64,000 nucleotides of DNA, taken from Escarpia spicata (Eukaryota > Annelida > Polychaeta > Sabellida > Siboglinidae). A program made the translations under genes and the position numbers. The stretch spans positions 57,122,032 through 57,186,031 of the forward strand of contig OZ023211.1 in assembly GCA_963995525.1 (NCBI GenBank), in the 5' to 3' direction. Positions 24,101 to 36,058 of this stretch are shown here, piece after piece (the first letter of the stretch is position 1; each line of letters opens with the position of its first letter). The notes under the pieces were generated by a model. It had not been told where the DNA came from and made no database searches. It was given only the letters and a program-made list of their open reading frames with translations.

Positions 24101-24525
24101 GGACACTAGCACGCATTCAGAAACCATCGGGCGTCAGCTCTTACATCATTGAGAGTGAAGGCTCGACATACCGAAGGAATAGACGACAGCTACGTGCCAC
24201 ACCAGAGCAGTATAAGGATGATACTCGGTACTCTCAACAAGATGAAACTGACAATACGATGAAAAGACCAATGTGTTCAGACAACACGTGCGTAGACAAC
24301 CAGAACGCACAACAGAGAGGTCAAGACAACGTCACGTCTCCTCCAAGCAGTGAACCTTCAGTCGAAACGTCTCCACAACGTAATGTACCATCCATGGTGG
24401 TACATTCACCACGCAATATGCCACCGAGGGTTATAAGTTCATCATGCAGTGTGCCGGCGACTGTTACACGACCAATGCGTCCATTGAAACGTCCAGCAAA
24501 GTTCAAAGACTTTGAAATGAAGTGA
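21134..24525 (+). pseudogene. Nested Gypsy pol: protease, RT, RNase H, integrase (broken)
   Basis: Protease has FHMDTGSSVDILP (about 21285-21325). RT runs from about 21880 with RICLDLRDLNRAIQ and VLDAKTGFWQVKLDD, and motif C reads VVADDFLCIG, Val replacing the usual Tyr. RNase H has the ITIQCGLGAVLLQEGKP strand, with the usual first Asp replaced by Cys (QCGLG for the usual Q-x-DAS), and SDHKPLQTI. The integrase zinc-binding HH-CC region is at 23390-23500 (HSSHLGVEG and CSMCNAYK). Single stops at 22193, 22988 and 23594 each look like one-base changes. Part of the integrase core is missing around 23690, just before the QSNGKVEIAVKTAK motif. The C-terminal chromodomain-less tail ends at 24525. 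Confidence 0.9.
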
Positions 24526-24545
24526 AAAGTTAAACATCTGACTGT

Positions 24546-24558
24546 AAAAAGAGGGAGG
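24546..24558 (+). promoter_or_regulatory. Polypurine tract of nested Gypsy
   Basis: AAAAAGAGGGAGG directly abuts the right LTR, the expected site of plus-strand priming. Confidence 0.85.
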
Positions 24559-24737
24559 TGTGACGATATCACAATTAAAGTGATAAACTGAAACGCCACC
24601 TGGCGAATAAGGTGTATATCAGCATGCGAATGGCTACACAAAAGCCAACGTGGTATTGTGTGTGTTGTCGCCATGATGTGCGTTGACCCGGTGTAAACGA
24701 AACAAAGTCGGCAATAAAGTATTGTTATATACATCGA

Positions 24738-24796
<59 letters not shown>

Positions 24797-24810
24797 CAGT
24801 TATCGTTATA
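24559..24810 (+). repeat. Right LTR of nested Gypsy
   Basis: 252 bp. It differs from the left LTR by scattered substitutions and a longer TA microsatellite (24741-24795). Confidence 0.95.
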
Positions 24811-24815
24811 GACTA

Positions 24816-26405
24816 GGTTGAAGCTATCAGAAAGGCACCAAAGCCAACCAATTTGACAGAGTTGCAGAGTTTCCTTGGTCTGGTCCAATATTACGCGGCG
24901 ACGTTCATGGCAAACTTGTCCTCGATGCTGCAACCTCTCTTCAAACGTCTTCAGGCAAGGTTCAAGTGGTCCTGGGATGAGGAATGTGAGGCAGCATTAA
25001 CTCAGTGCAAAAGAGTACTGTCCAACTGCACCAACCTCACGCACTACGACCAGAGAAAAGAGCTGATATTAGCTACCGATGCGAGCCAGTATGGTATTGG
25101 CGCAGTCATTAGCCACAACATGAAGGATGGATAAGAGAAGCCGACAGCATTCGCCTCGTAAATACTGAGCAAAGCCGAGATAAATTACTCGCAGATCGAA
25201 AAGGAGGCCTTGGCGATAATATACGGAGTGAAGAAGTTTCATCTGGGGGAGGAGAGTAGTAATTCCAGCAGTGTTCAGAGAACAGATACTACAAGAAATG
25301 CATGTTATACATCCGGGCATGGTCAGAATGAAGTCGATCGCTAGAAGCTTCGTCTGGTGGCCTGGCCTTGATGCGGATATTGAGGACTATGTCCGAAACT
25401 GTCGGGAATGCTGTCAGGTAGCGAGCAACTGAAGGTAGCACCATTGGTTCCATGGCCGTGGGCTACGGGGCCATGGGAACGTATCCATGTGGATTTTGCA
25501 GAAAAAACGGACAGAAATTCCTTGTCGTGGTGGATAGTCATTCAAAGTGACTGGAAGTGGTCTCAATGTCTCGCACTTCTGCAAGCAAGACGATAGTACA
25601 ACTGAGAAGAATGTTCGCAGCATTTGGGTTACCACGCGAGGTGATATCTGACAACGGACTTCAGTTCGCTTGCGAGGAATTTGGTCGTTTCTTGAGGTTG
25701 AATGGCGTCAAGCATATACTGTGTCCAGCTTATCACCCGGCGACGTTCGGCCTCGCGGAGAGGAATGTCCAGACGTTCAAGAAGATGCTTGCAAAATCGA
25801 ACAGCCAGCTACCATTGCAGCATCGTCTGTCAGACATATTGTTCCAGTACCGAAACACACCGCATTCGCTTACGGATAAAATGTGGTTGTTCCTGAACCA
25901 AGCGCCACACACCAAACTTGCGATGTCGAAACCTAGTCTCGAAGCAAAAGTGCAAGATCGGCAATTAAAGCAGAAACAACAGCATGATGGAGCTCATTCA
26001 CGCCTTCGCAAGTTCGATGTCTACCAGAGAGTGATAGTCGGAAACATGAGAGGAGGAATGGAGAAGTGGACACTGGGAACGGTGGTCAGAGTTTTAGGGC
26101 CACTAAGACTGCCAGGAAACAGGAGGCGATCCGTTCATGTGGACCACATGGTCGCGAATGATGACCACCCAGCTACACCAGAAGGTTGAAGCGATGTCGC
26201 AATTGCACCTACCATTGTCGTGACATCCGGGACAGAGCCTGTGGTGGTCGATCCGGTCGATCCAGTAGGTCACGGGGGGCTAACAGAACAAGCACCTAAG
26301 GCACCTAACGTGTTAGGGTCACCAACACCGACTGTCATTCAGTCGCCAGCAGCTATCAGGCGTTCATCACGAACCATCAAACCTGTAGTTAAGTTGAATT
26401 TGTGA
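24816..26405 (+). pseudogene. Outer Gypsy RNase H, integrase and C-terminal tail, continued
   Basis: The frame interrupted at 20077 resumes with EAIRKAPKPTNLTELQSFLG and YYAATFMANLSSMLQPLFKR (RT thumb). RNase H follows with LATDASQYGIGAVISH and, after stops, EINYSQIEKEALAIIYGVKK (to about 25240). About 150 codons are missing at 25243. Then come PAVFREQILQEMHVIHPGM (integrase zinc region), PREVISDNGLQFACEEFGRF and YHPATFGLAERNVQTFKKM (integrase core with the DNG and E motifs, 25640-25790), and KFDVYQRVIVGNM (C-terminal domain). The tail ends AAIRRSSRTIKPVVKLNL, typical of K02A2.6-like Gypsy elements. Confidence 0.88.
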
Positions 26406-26658
26406 TTATTCACCCAGTTACTCTTAGTATAAGCTTGCAGATGGTTCTTTAGAATAGTTTTATTTTAAGGTGAAGAAATGTTGTATATTTATGCAACGGG
26501 TACCAGTAGACGTTACTAGCTGTAAATGTCCGTCCGTGTTTTGTACCGTTTCTGCATTACATACCAGAGGCACTCTGGGATAACGCCAACCTCATGTGTA
26601 GTTGATTACTAATCGTAATATGTTTCTTTAAACATGCAAACTCCACAATACATAACAA

Positions 26659-27546
26659 TAATCACATAACTTTCCCGAACGGAAGGCGACTCTTAAAAAA
26701 CGAGTTGCCGTGAGTCCCCTACGTTCACCGCACATAGAGCATTTCCATCGGAAACCGTCGGTGGAATCTCTCTGTGCGACAAAAGTGCACGCAATCCCGT
26801 ATCAAGGGCACATGTGGTAATTGCGCAGAAGGGTCGTCTAGCCAACCATTCCAGCTGAACCTTCAAATTGTCTTGCAAGAAGAAAGCTAGCTGGACTGGC
26901 CCTAATTCCTCTGCTGACATCTGTTGCACCGTAAGAATGGAGTCAGGAGCCACAGTGTGCGTCGTGTTAGATGGTCGACCGGCCATCGTGTACTTGTTTA
27001 TTCGCGATTAGCAATCGAAATACACATCTGTTGTGACGCATATGACATTATAGATTTCTGGGATGTGTTGTGAAGTAAATCAATAAAGTCCGCCCACTTA
27101 ATTGCATGCTGATGCATTTTAAACATTTTTATTAATTTATAGCGTATAAATGTTTGTCGTTCAATAACTGTACTGCTAATGTTTGTTCAGTTGCCATCTA
27201 TAATGAAGCTATTGTGTTGTTATCGCAGTGAGATATTGATTGATGTGACAAAAATAAAGGTAGTGTACATTATGCAATGCGTTATAATTTGGTAATATTT
27301 GTAAGTGACAGTATTAAAGTGCACTACTCTTTAGTCCGTGAAGTACTACCTACACTGGCATGTACATGACGCCGACCGGTTTGTCGGAATCAGGTGCGGC
27401 CTGTTCCGGCTGATGCACGCACGCGTCGGCTAATGTCGCGTTTTGTTTATCACGAGATGCCATGAACATCACAGAACTAAGACATTGGACAATGCACGTT
27501 TAAAGTTACTGCCAACGTGATCAAACACGCTGTCTCTGTCTCTATC
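26659..27546. other. No gene supported
   Basis: A 97-codon minus-strand frame at 26696-26986 has balanced composition but no recognised domain. I do not call it a gene. Confidence 0.4.
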
Positions 27547-28776
<1,230 letters not shown>

Positions 28777-28821
28777 ACGTGCGCTCGCGTCGTTCTGTCT
28801 GTTTACGTTATATATATATAT

Positions 28822-28866
28822 CTGGACTCTGGACTCTGGACTCTGGACTCTGGACTCTGGACTCTC
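28822..28866. repeat. 7-bp tandem repeat TGGACTC
   Basis: Six copies of TGGACTC between the CACGTG satellite and the 30-bp array. Confidence 0.92.
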
Positions 28867-29112
28867 ACATCGGACCGTATGCACTCAGTAACAATCACAT
28901 CAGACCGTATACACTCAGTAACAATCACATCAGACCGTATACACTCAGTAACAATCACATCGGTCCGTATACACTCAGTAACAAACACATCGGTCCGTAT
29001 ACACTCAGTAATAATCACATCTGACCATATACACTCAGTGACAATACATTGGTCCGTTTACACTCAGTAACAATCACATCAGTCCGTGTACCTTCAGTAA
29101 CAATCACAATGG
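28867..29112. repeat. 30-bp tandem repeat array, ~8 copies
   Basis: Units of the type ACATCAGACCGTATACACTC + AGTAACAATC, with substitutions and short deletions toward the right. The in-frame translation on either strand is an artefact of a unit length divisible by 3. Confidence 0.93.
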
Positions 29113-29172
29113 TCCACATACCTTCTGTGTGTCCAGTTTCTGTCTCGTGGCTGCTATCTTTGTTGTCACATT

Positions 29173-29211
29173 GTCTCGGGCGGAGCTGAGCTGCTCAGCT
29201 CCGCCAGAGAC
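29173..29211. repeat. Strong GC-rich hairpin (18-bp arms, 3-base loop)
   Basis: GTCTCGGGCGGAGCTGAG and CTCAGCTCCGCCAGAGAC are complementary at 17 of 18 positions around a CTG loop. Confidence 0.9.
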
Positions 29212-30275
29212 CAGCTCCGGAGCTTCTCCTTGCATTCCGCCAACATCTTCTGTTTGCCCTCGCGCTCATACCTACACACAAATAATCAGAGCTACTTCCA
29301 ACACGTGTCAAAATATGTTTGTGTAACAGGGGGGAAACTCTTGAAAGGGAACAAACATCTTCCTCCACTCAACTTTCATCAGTTTTTACCCGACTCACAT
29401 GTTCTTTTTTACCCGACTTACATGTGTTCTTTTTACCAGACTGAAGTGTGTTCTTTTTATCAGACTCACACACATGTTGTTTTGACCAGTCACCATTTTT
29501 AGTTGATATACTCATTCGCAGTGAAACATCTGCGAGAAAATGTGAAATCACTCGAGACATTATCACCTGTCTGAGATGGCCTTGTGTGAAACAGATGAGA
29601 CCATTAATAACAAATTCATGGGATATTTTATCAAAAAGTGGGAAAGTGGCATCAAGGGGAAAAGTTATATTTCCTGCTGGAAAGCGGTACTGCCGATATC
29701 TGTATTATTATTATTTCAGGCACACATTATGTTTTCATCTTGTCCATTTCTCATCAGCTGCTAAATGAGTCTCATTTTAATAGCTCCTGTTGGTTATTTC
29801 TCTTGAGGTCTATCAAATGTAGTCAGCTGTAGCAACAACTTCACGTTTACACTCGACCTTTGAGAATTTCCCAATATTTCCAAACAACGGAATCATAATA
29901 CCAGTGGCACCCTCTGGAGAGGGGCTTAGGAACAGGAGCAAACAAGTTATAAATCAATTACTCAAAATAACTGCCTCTAAGTTTTGAAATGCACCACCAA
30001 TTACTAGATCATAGGCCAATGGTCCATGGACGCAAACAAACACAGAAATAATGGAGGAGATACGGCCACATCCCAAATTGACATATTAAAAGGAGGTACA
30101 CTGTTATTAGTTTTTCAATTATTAATATAATGTTCTTAAGACTATAATAACTAGGTTGACTGTGTACTGTCCACCAAATGGTGTTTAGTAAGCCCGTACC
30201 AATGTTCACAATTTGAAAGTTACGACCTCGGAGTATGTTCAAACAGTAAACAAAACATCCAGTTTCAAAACTAGT
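29212..30275. other. No gene seen
   Basis: About 1 kb without coding homology. A degenerate repeat of ACATGTTCTTTTTACC-like segments lies at about 29395-29470. Confidence 0.45.
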
Positions 30276-32209
30276 TTGACTGACAATATAGGTGAGGTGG
30301 GTTGAGTTGACTGACAATATAGGTGAGGTGGGTTGAGTTGACTGACAATATAGGTGAGGTGGGTTGAGTTGACTGACAATATAGGTGAGGTGGGTTGAGT
30401 TGACTGACAATATAGGTGAGGTGGGTTGAGTTGACTGACAATATAGGTGAGGTGGGCTGAGTTGACTGACAATATAGGTGAGGTGGGTTGAGTTGACTGA
30501 CAATATAGGTGAGGTGGGTTGAGTTGACTGACAATATAGGTGAGGTGGGTTGAGTTGACTGACAATATAGGTGAGGTGGGCTGAGTTGACTGACAATATA
30601 GGTGAGGTGGGTTGAGTTGACTGACAATATAGGTGAGGTGGATTGAGTTGACTGACAATATAGGTGAGGTGGGTTGAGTTGACTGACAATATAGGTGAGG
30701 TGGGCTGAGTTGACTGACAATATAGGTGAGGTGGGCTGAGTTGACTGACAATATAGGTGAGGTGGGTTGAGTTGACTGACAATATAGGTGAGGTGGGCTG
30801 AGTTGACTGACAATATAGGTGAGGTGGGCTGAGTTGACTGACAATATAGGTGAGGTGGGCTGAGTTGACTGACAATATAGGTGAGGTGGGCTGAGTTGAC
30901 TGACAATATAGGTGAGGTGGGCTGAGTTGACTGACAATATAGGTGAGGTGGGCTGAGTTGACTGACAATATAGGTGAGGTGGGTTGAGTTGACTGACAAT
31001 ATTGGTGAGGTGGGCTGAGTTGACTGACAATATAGGTGAGGTGGGCTGAGTTGACTGAAAATATAGGTGAGGTGGGCTGAGTTGACTGACAATATAGGTG
31101 AGGTGGTTTGAGTTGACTGACAATATAGGTGAGGTGGGCTGAGTTGACTGACAATATAGGTGAGGTGGGCTGAGTTGACTGACAATATAGGTGAGGTGGG
31201 CTGAGTTGACTGACAATATAGGTGAGGTGGGCTGAGTTGACTGACAATATAGGTGAGGTGGGCTGAGTTGACTGACAATATAGGTGAGGTGGGCTGAGTT
31301 GACTGACAATATTGGTGAGGTGGGCTGAGTTGACTGACAATATAGGTGAGGTGGGCTGAGTTGACTGACATTATAGGTGAGGTGGGTTGAGTTGACTGAC
31401 AATATAGGTGAGGTGGGCTGAGTTGACTGACAATATAGGTGAGGTGGGCTGAGTTGACTGACAATATAGGTGAGGTGGGCTGAGTTGACTGACAATATAG
31501 GTGAGGTGGGCTGAGTTGACTGACAATATAGGTGAGGTGGGCTGAGTTGACTGACAATATAGGTGAGGTGGGCTGAGTTGACTGACAATATAGGTGAGGT
31601 GGGCTGAGTTGACTGACAATATAGGTGAGGTGGGTTGAGTTGACTGACAATATAGGTGAGGTGGGCTGAGTTGACTGACAATATAGGTGAGGTGGGCTGA
31701 GTTGACTGACAATATAGGTGAGGTGGGCTGAGTTGACTGACAATATAGGTGAGGTGGGCTGAGTTGACTGACAATATAGGTGAGGTGGGTTGAGTTGACT
31801 GACAATATAGGTGAGGTGGGCTGAGTTGACTGACAATATAGGTGAGGTGGGCTGAGTTGACTGACAATATAGGTGAGGTGGGCTGAGTTGACTGACAATA
31901 TAGGTGAGGTGGGCTGTGTTGACTGACAATATAGGTGAGGTGGGCTGAGTTGACTGACAATATAGGTGAGGTGGGCTGAGTTGACTGACAATATAGGTGA
32001 GGTGGGCTGAGTTGACTGACAATATAGGTGAGGTGGGCTGAGTTGATTGACAATATAGGTGAGGTGGGCTGATTTGACTGACAATATAGGTGAGGTGGGC
32101 TGAGTTGACTGACAATATAGGTGAGGTGGGCTGAGTTGACTGACAATATAGGTGAGGTGGGCTGAGTTGACTGACAATATAGGTGAGGTGGGCTGAGTTG
32201 ACTGACAAT
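30276..32209 (-). repeat. 31-bp minisatellite, ~62 copies
   Basis: The unit on the + strand is TTGACTGACAATATAGGTGA + GGTGGGCTGAG. A T/C variant (GGGTTGAG or GGGCTGAG) is clustered: T dominates from 30.3 to 30.7 kb, C elsewhere. There is no stop in any minus-strand frame, so three overlapping frames of 400-645 codons result; all are artefacts of a 31-bp period. Confidence 0.98.
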
Positions 32210-32505
32210 ATAATAATAATAATAAAATAACTTTTATAAATCCTTGGAAACCAAACTCAGAGGTGCATCAAAACAAAAGGATAGGTGAATCTCAAAATCC
32301 AAAAGTAGTTTTCCAGTTGTCAACAGATGGGTCAAGGCGCTAGGGAGCTATGGTGGATAAGCAAGGTTGTAAAGATACGTTTTTAAATGACGACAGAATT
32401 TTGTAATATTTTCAACTGATCTAACACTAAGAGGGAGCATATTCCAAAGAGTTGGTGCAGCAACAGAAAATTCCCTAGTTCCAATATAAGTATTGACTTG
32501 TAGGT
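32206..32505 (-). mobile_element. LINE 3' tail (Jockey/CR1-like) with (ATT)n end
   Basis: The minus strand encodes YIGTREFSVAAPTLWNMLPL and FCRHLKTYLYNLAY before a stop at about 32350, the usual C-terminus of this RT family. A 3' UTR with TTATAAAAG follows, then an ATT repeat (32210-32224) that abuts the minisatellite. No RT catalytic motif remains. Confidence 0.8.
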
Positions 32506-32574
32506 ATATGTGTAAGTGTGGGGAGAAAGTATGGGGGAGGTCAACGGGGAAGAAGAAGCCCAGAGTAGAAAGCT

Positions 32575-33690
32575 GGTAGTGGAATGTTGACACTGAGAAT
32601 GCAGTTAAGGAAAAGAAAGACAGACTGAAGAAATGGAAATGAACAGGAGCAGAAATAGACAGGGCAGAGTACAAGAGAGTGAAAGCAACGGCTAAGAAGG
32701 TGGTGGCAAGAGTGAGAGAAGAAGCAGTAGACAGATTGTACGACAACCTAGAAACAAGTGATGGTCAGAAGGACATCTATAGAATAGCAGCAGCTAGGGA
32801 CCGTGCAGGAAAGGACATAGGCCAGATACGTACAGTCAAAAGTGCAATGGGAGAAGTATTGATGAAAGACGATGACATCAAAGAGAGATGGGGCCAATAC
32901 TTTAACTAGCTGATGAACGAGGAAAACCCAAGAGTAGAAACCGAGGAGAGGGATGTGAATCAACGAATGGTAAAGAGTATCAGTGACGAAGAAACAGAGA
33001 AAGCACTCAGAGGGATGAAAAGTGGGAAGACTGTAGGACCAGATGAAATACCACTTCAGACTTCAGAAAACATGCCATCGGCTTGGCGACAGAGCATACT
33101 GGTCCCAATCTTCAAGGGAAAAGGTGACATCCAGGAGTGTAAGAACTACCGAGGCATCAAACTCCTGATGCACACCTGTAAGATATGGGAGAGAGTCATA
33201 GATAAGAGGATGAGAGAATGCACAGACATACATGAAAGTCAGTTTGGGTTTATGCCAGGCAGGAGTCCCACAGATGCGCGTTTCATTCTCAAACAAACAA
33301 TAGAGAAACACAGGGAGGGACAGAAAGGACATCAGAGTGGTATTTATAGACCTGGAGAAAGCATATGATCGGGTACCAAGGGAGGAGATAAGGAGATGTG
33401 CGAGAGAAAGGAATGTACCGGAAAAGTACATCAGACTGATACAGGATATGTACCAGGGGTGTGAGACAAAGGAACGGAGTGTGGCTGGTGAAAGCAGCAA
33501 CTTTGGCGTAGAGGTTGGGTTGCACCAAGGATCTGCATTGAGTCCATACCTGTTCCTCATATTGATGGACATCTTGACGGAGAAGGTGAGAAAAGATGCA
33601 CCTGAATCAATGATGTTCGCAGATGACATTGTGCTGTGTGGAGGAAAGGAGGTAGACATGACAGAGTACCTGGAGACAGACCTGGGGCCG
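32575..33690 (+). pseudogene. RTE-like non-LTR retrotransposon fragment, reverse transcriptase
   Basis: The plus strand encodes a linker (AVDRLYDNLETSDGQKDIYR, IYRIAAARDRAGKDIGQI) and then EETEKALRGMKSGKTVGPDE. After a small deletion come WRQSILVPIFKGKGDIQECK, NYRGIKLLMHTCKIWERV, ESQFGFMPGRSPTDARFILK, VFIDLEKAYDRVPREEI (motif A), GVEVGLHQGSALSPYLFLIL (motif B) and MMFADDIVLC (motif C FADD intact). One stop (32907) and a frameshift near 33350 break it, and it ends abruptly at the GTACTC-rich tract. The endonuclease domain is missing. Confidence 0.88.
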
Positions 33691-33860
33691 AAGTACTCGG
33701 TACTCATGTACTCGTGTACTCGAGTACATTTTTGAAGTACTCGTACTCATATTCGTACTCATGATACTTATGGGTCATGGACTCGCACTCGTACTCGTAC
33801 TCATATTCATTGTACTCAGATTTTACGAGTATATTATGAGTACATATGAGTACTTTCTCA
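33691..33860. repeat. Degenerate GTACTC-rich repeat
   Basis: Repeated TACTCG/TACTCA hexamers in both orientations (GTACTCGTGTACTCGAGTAC and similar), starting with GGGGCCGAAGTACTCGG. Such tracts form the ends of some invertebrate DNA transposons, but a partner end was not found. Confidence 0.75.
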
Positions 33861-33914
33861 ATATGCACTGGGGAAAATAAATATATTTGGTTGTAAAATG
33901 AAACTTTCCTTAAA

Positions 33915-35060
33915 TATTGAAATATCGATTGCACGTGTAACATGGACACCATTTGAAGGCAATTTCTGATACAAACACATCCATACTTCAGCCGAATGTC
34001 ATGCCTTTTTTATTATTCCTACATCCAAATAACTTAAAAGAGGCCTTGGCCATTACGTTGTCGCTTGACCAGAAAAAGTATTAAAACATTCAAGATCGAG
34101 ATACTTAAAATTATTATTAACGTACTTGTTTTGTGATATTAGTATGCTAGTCGGCATAATCTTGTGAGGCAAATACATGTTTAAGGAACTAATAATATAT
34201 GTAATAGGCCCACTAATGCAGTTTTTTCAAAATATGACAAAACATGGTACAGGAGCATTACGATAAACAAAGGTTATGCATGTAACATGGACACAAACAT
34301 GCAGACAATGTATTGCACCATGGTAGTATCACTACATCAGCTACAACTACTCCTAAAGGTAGAATTATGTATTTTAGTACTTATTACAAAATCCCAATAA
34401 TTTGGGCTTCAAGGAAAAATATATTGAGTGATAGAGTTGTACGTGTAACCATGGACACCAAATATAAATGGTGTCCATTAGATGATGTACCAGGCAGAAA
34501 GAACAGGTGGTGATATTTCGATCAAAGTCACCAGATTGCTAGCCACCAATAAGGTCAACATAATCACAAATACAGGTTCACATAGAAATCTTATAAATTA
34601 ATATGATATGTGTTTTAATGGTTCATGTGTAACAAGGTTGTGCAGGTAACAACTGAAGACACCAAACTTACCCTTAATGTACATTGCTTGCTGTTTTTGA
34701 AAAGAGGCCAACGACATCATTTTATGATGCTATCTGCCAGTCTCTGCACACTAGATACACATTATCTTGAAAGATGTTGCAGTGTTGCAGCTGTCATGTG
34801 TGATGCATGGTTGCACATGTAGCATCTATTTGAGGACACCATAAATCTAAACTCCCTATGACGTGTCTGGTACATTTTAAATGCAGTGTTGTTAAATTCA
34901 CTTTTGATTTAACAAAATATATATGATCCCTTTCTGTGTGATAAGTGTAAAGCAAGTGGTATCCGAAAAGTATGGATATAGGTATGTGGTTGTAAGTGTA
35001 CCCAATGTGGACACCACATGTTACAGGTGCAACCACAAGTTGGCAGCCCCTTACCAGTGC
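33915..35060. repeat. Decayed tandem repeat, ~160-190 bp period
   Basis: A core like TGCACGTGTAACATGGACAC recurs at about 33930, 34276, 34438, 34640, 34808 and 34992, always followed by an ACCA/AAAT segment. Flanking sequence is only weakly similar, so the array is old. Confidence 0.6.
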
Positions 35061-35489
35061 AACACATGGTATCCCATAATTGTTTTTGTTGGATCCAAGT
35101 AATACATACATTTAACTATGCCAGGATGCATCAAACAGAAGGCATGATGTTTCTTTTGCAGCTTGGCGCTAAAAGCAAATTTACCGTTTCCTTGTCACAA
35201 ATTAGGCTTACAAAAAACAGCTTTCTGCGACGAGACATGTGGACCTACAAATAAACAGTTGCAACATCAAATCTACTTTTATGTCTAATGCATCTACCAA
35301 ATATAATGGATCGTTTGATGTGAAAATGGATGTTATTGTTGGCAGCAGTTATTTTTTTAAATGTACATGAAATCAACATGCTAAAAGCTTTGCCAACTCG
35401 TGAACTTACCCATATGTGGACTACATGTATACATCCAAAAAGTATAACTATATTATGTGACTTGACTTAAATACCTAGTCCAATTTAAC

Positions 35490-36058
35490 CCCTCGCTACC
35501 CTTTTGGATGTCACACCCCTCCATTTCGTCCTGTCTAGAGTACACCACTCTGCTGTTAAAAGTGGGAGTCCAGTGTCCTGTCTAACTTGGTCACTCCACC
35601 TCTTCTGCGGCCGGCCTTCCTCGTTTTCTGTGTCCTTTAGTCTTTCTTGAAAGCTATTTTAGGAGGTTTTCGTTTGGTATATGACAGACATGTCCAAACC
35701 ACCGGAATCTTCTGTCTGATGACATCTGAGATGGATTCAGGGTTGAATGACTCATCTCTGATCTAGCTATTACGTAATCTGTCTGCCCTAATAACACCAC
35801 CAAGAGACTGTCTTGCGATCGTAGTGTCCAGGTTTCTGTACCATAGATTGATATAGGCAGTGTAAGGCCCTATATAGTCTGGCTTTCATTCCTAGTGAGA
35901 TGACTCTGTTTGAAAATATGTTGTTTCTGAGTTTACCAAAGGCTGCTGATGCTAAGTATATTTAGCTGTCAACATAGAAGGTACCATGCTGCATAGCAAG
36001 CAGAACTCCCTCACAGTCTTGAGTTTTTCATTTGAAAGGCTTGTCCGATTGATTTAGA
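35490..36058 (-). pseudogene. RTE-like RT C-terminal fragment
   Basis: The minus strand reads, across frames, AAFGKLRNNIFSNRVISLGM, KARLYRALHCLYQSM and ETWTLRSQDRRSLGGVIRAD, then a basic GRRRGGVTKL and a terminal CTLDRTKWRGV. This matches the C-terminal part of RTE elements (SETW, then R-x-W-x-D-V, D-R-x-KWR). Stops and frameshifts are frequent. Its orientation is opposite to the RTE piece at 32.6-33.7 kb. A short continuation (MKINLSKCIAITS, about 37428-37475) lies beyond the hAT-like insertion. Confidence 0.7.

Larger units (their letters stand above)
20078..24810 (+). mobile_element. Complete-length Gypsy-like LTR retrotransposon, nested
   Basis: Two direct LTRs (20078-20297 and 24559-24810) both run from TGTGACGATATCACAATTAA to CAGTTATCGTTATA and are flanked by the identical 5-bp duplication GACTA (20073-20077 and 24811-24815). 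A PBS-like TGGTGTCAGTAATGGGA follows the left LTR at 20298, and a polypurine tract AAAAAGAGGGAGG precedes the right LTR. The coding order is gag, zinc knuckles, protease, RT, RNase H, integrase. LTR differences amount to roughly 10 substitutions plus AT-repeat length, so the insertion is not very recent. It is inactive. Confidence 0.95.
18214..26658 (+). mobile_element. Old Gypsy (Metaviridae-type) LTR retrotransposon, split by a second Gypsy element
   Basis: A primer-binding-like TGGCGACGAGG at 18214 is followed by gag, protease and RT remnants (18240-20077). The nested element 20078-24810 interrupts it. RNase H and integrase continue at 24816 and end at 26405. CCACAATACACAACA just before 18214 and CCACAATACATAACA at about 26645-26659 are the only similarity between the expected LTR ends, so the LTRs are badly decayed. 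The element is dead: stops, frameshifts and internal deletions occur in every domain. Confidence 0.85.

Noticed and set aside
26696..26986. 97-codon minus-strand frame MAGRPSNTTH...
   Set aside because: Balanced composition but no domain, no clear splice-linked neighbour and a position beside a decayed Gypsy end. It might be a first exon, but the sequence does not support a call.
30009..32208. Long minus-strand frames (268-645 codons) across the 31-bp array
   Set aside because: No domain, perfect 31-residue periodicity and three overlapping frames; an artefact of a stop-free minisatellite.
28867..32209. CRISPR-like arrays of 30-31-bp repeats
   Set aside because: Units are contiguous without spacers and the DNA is clearly eukaryotic; ordinary minisatellites.
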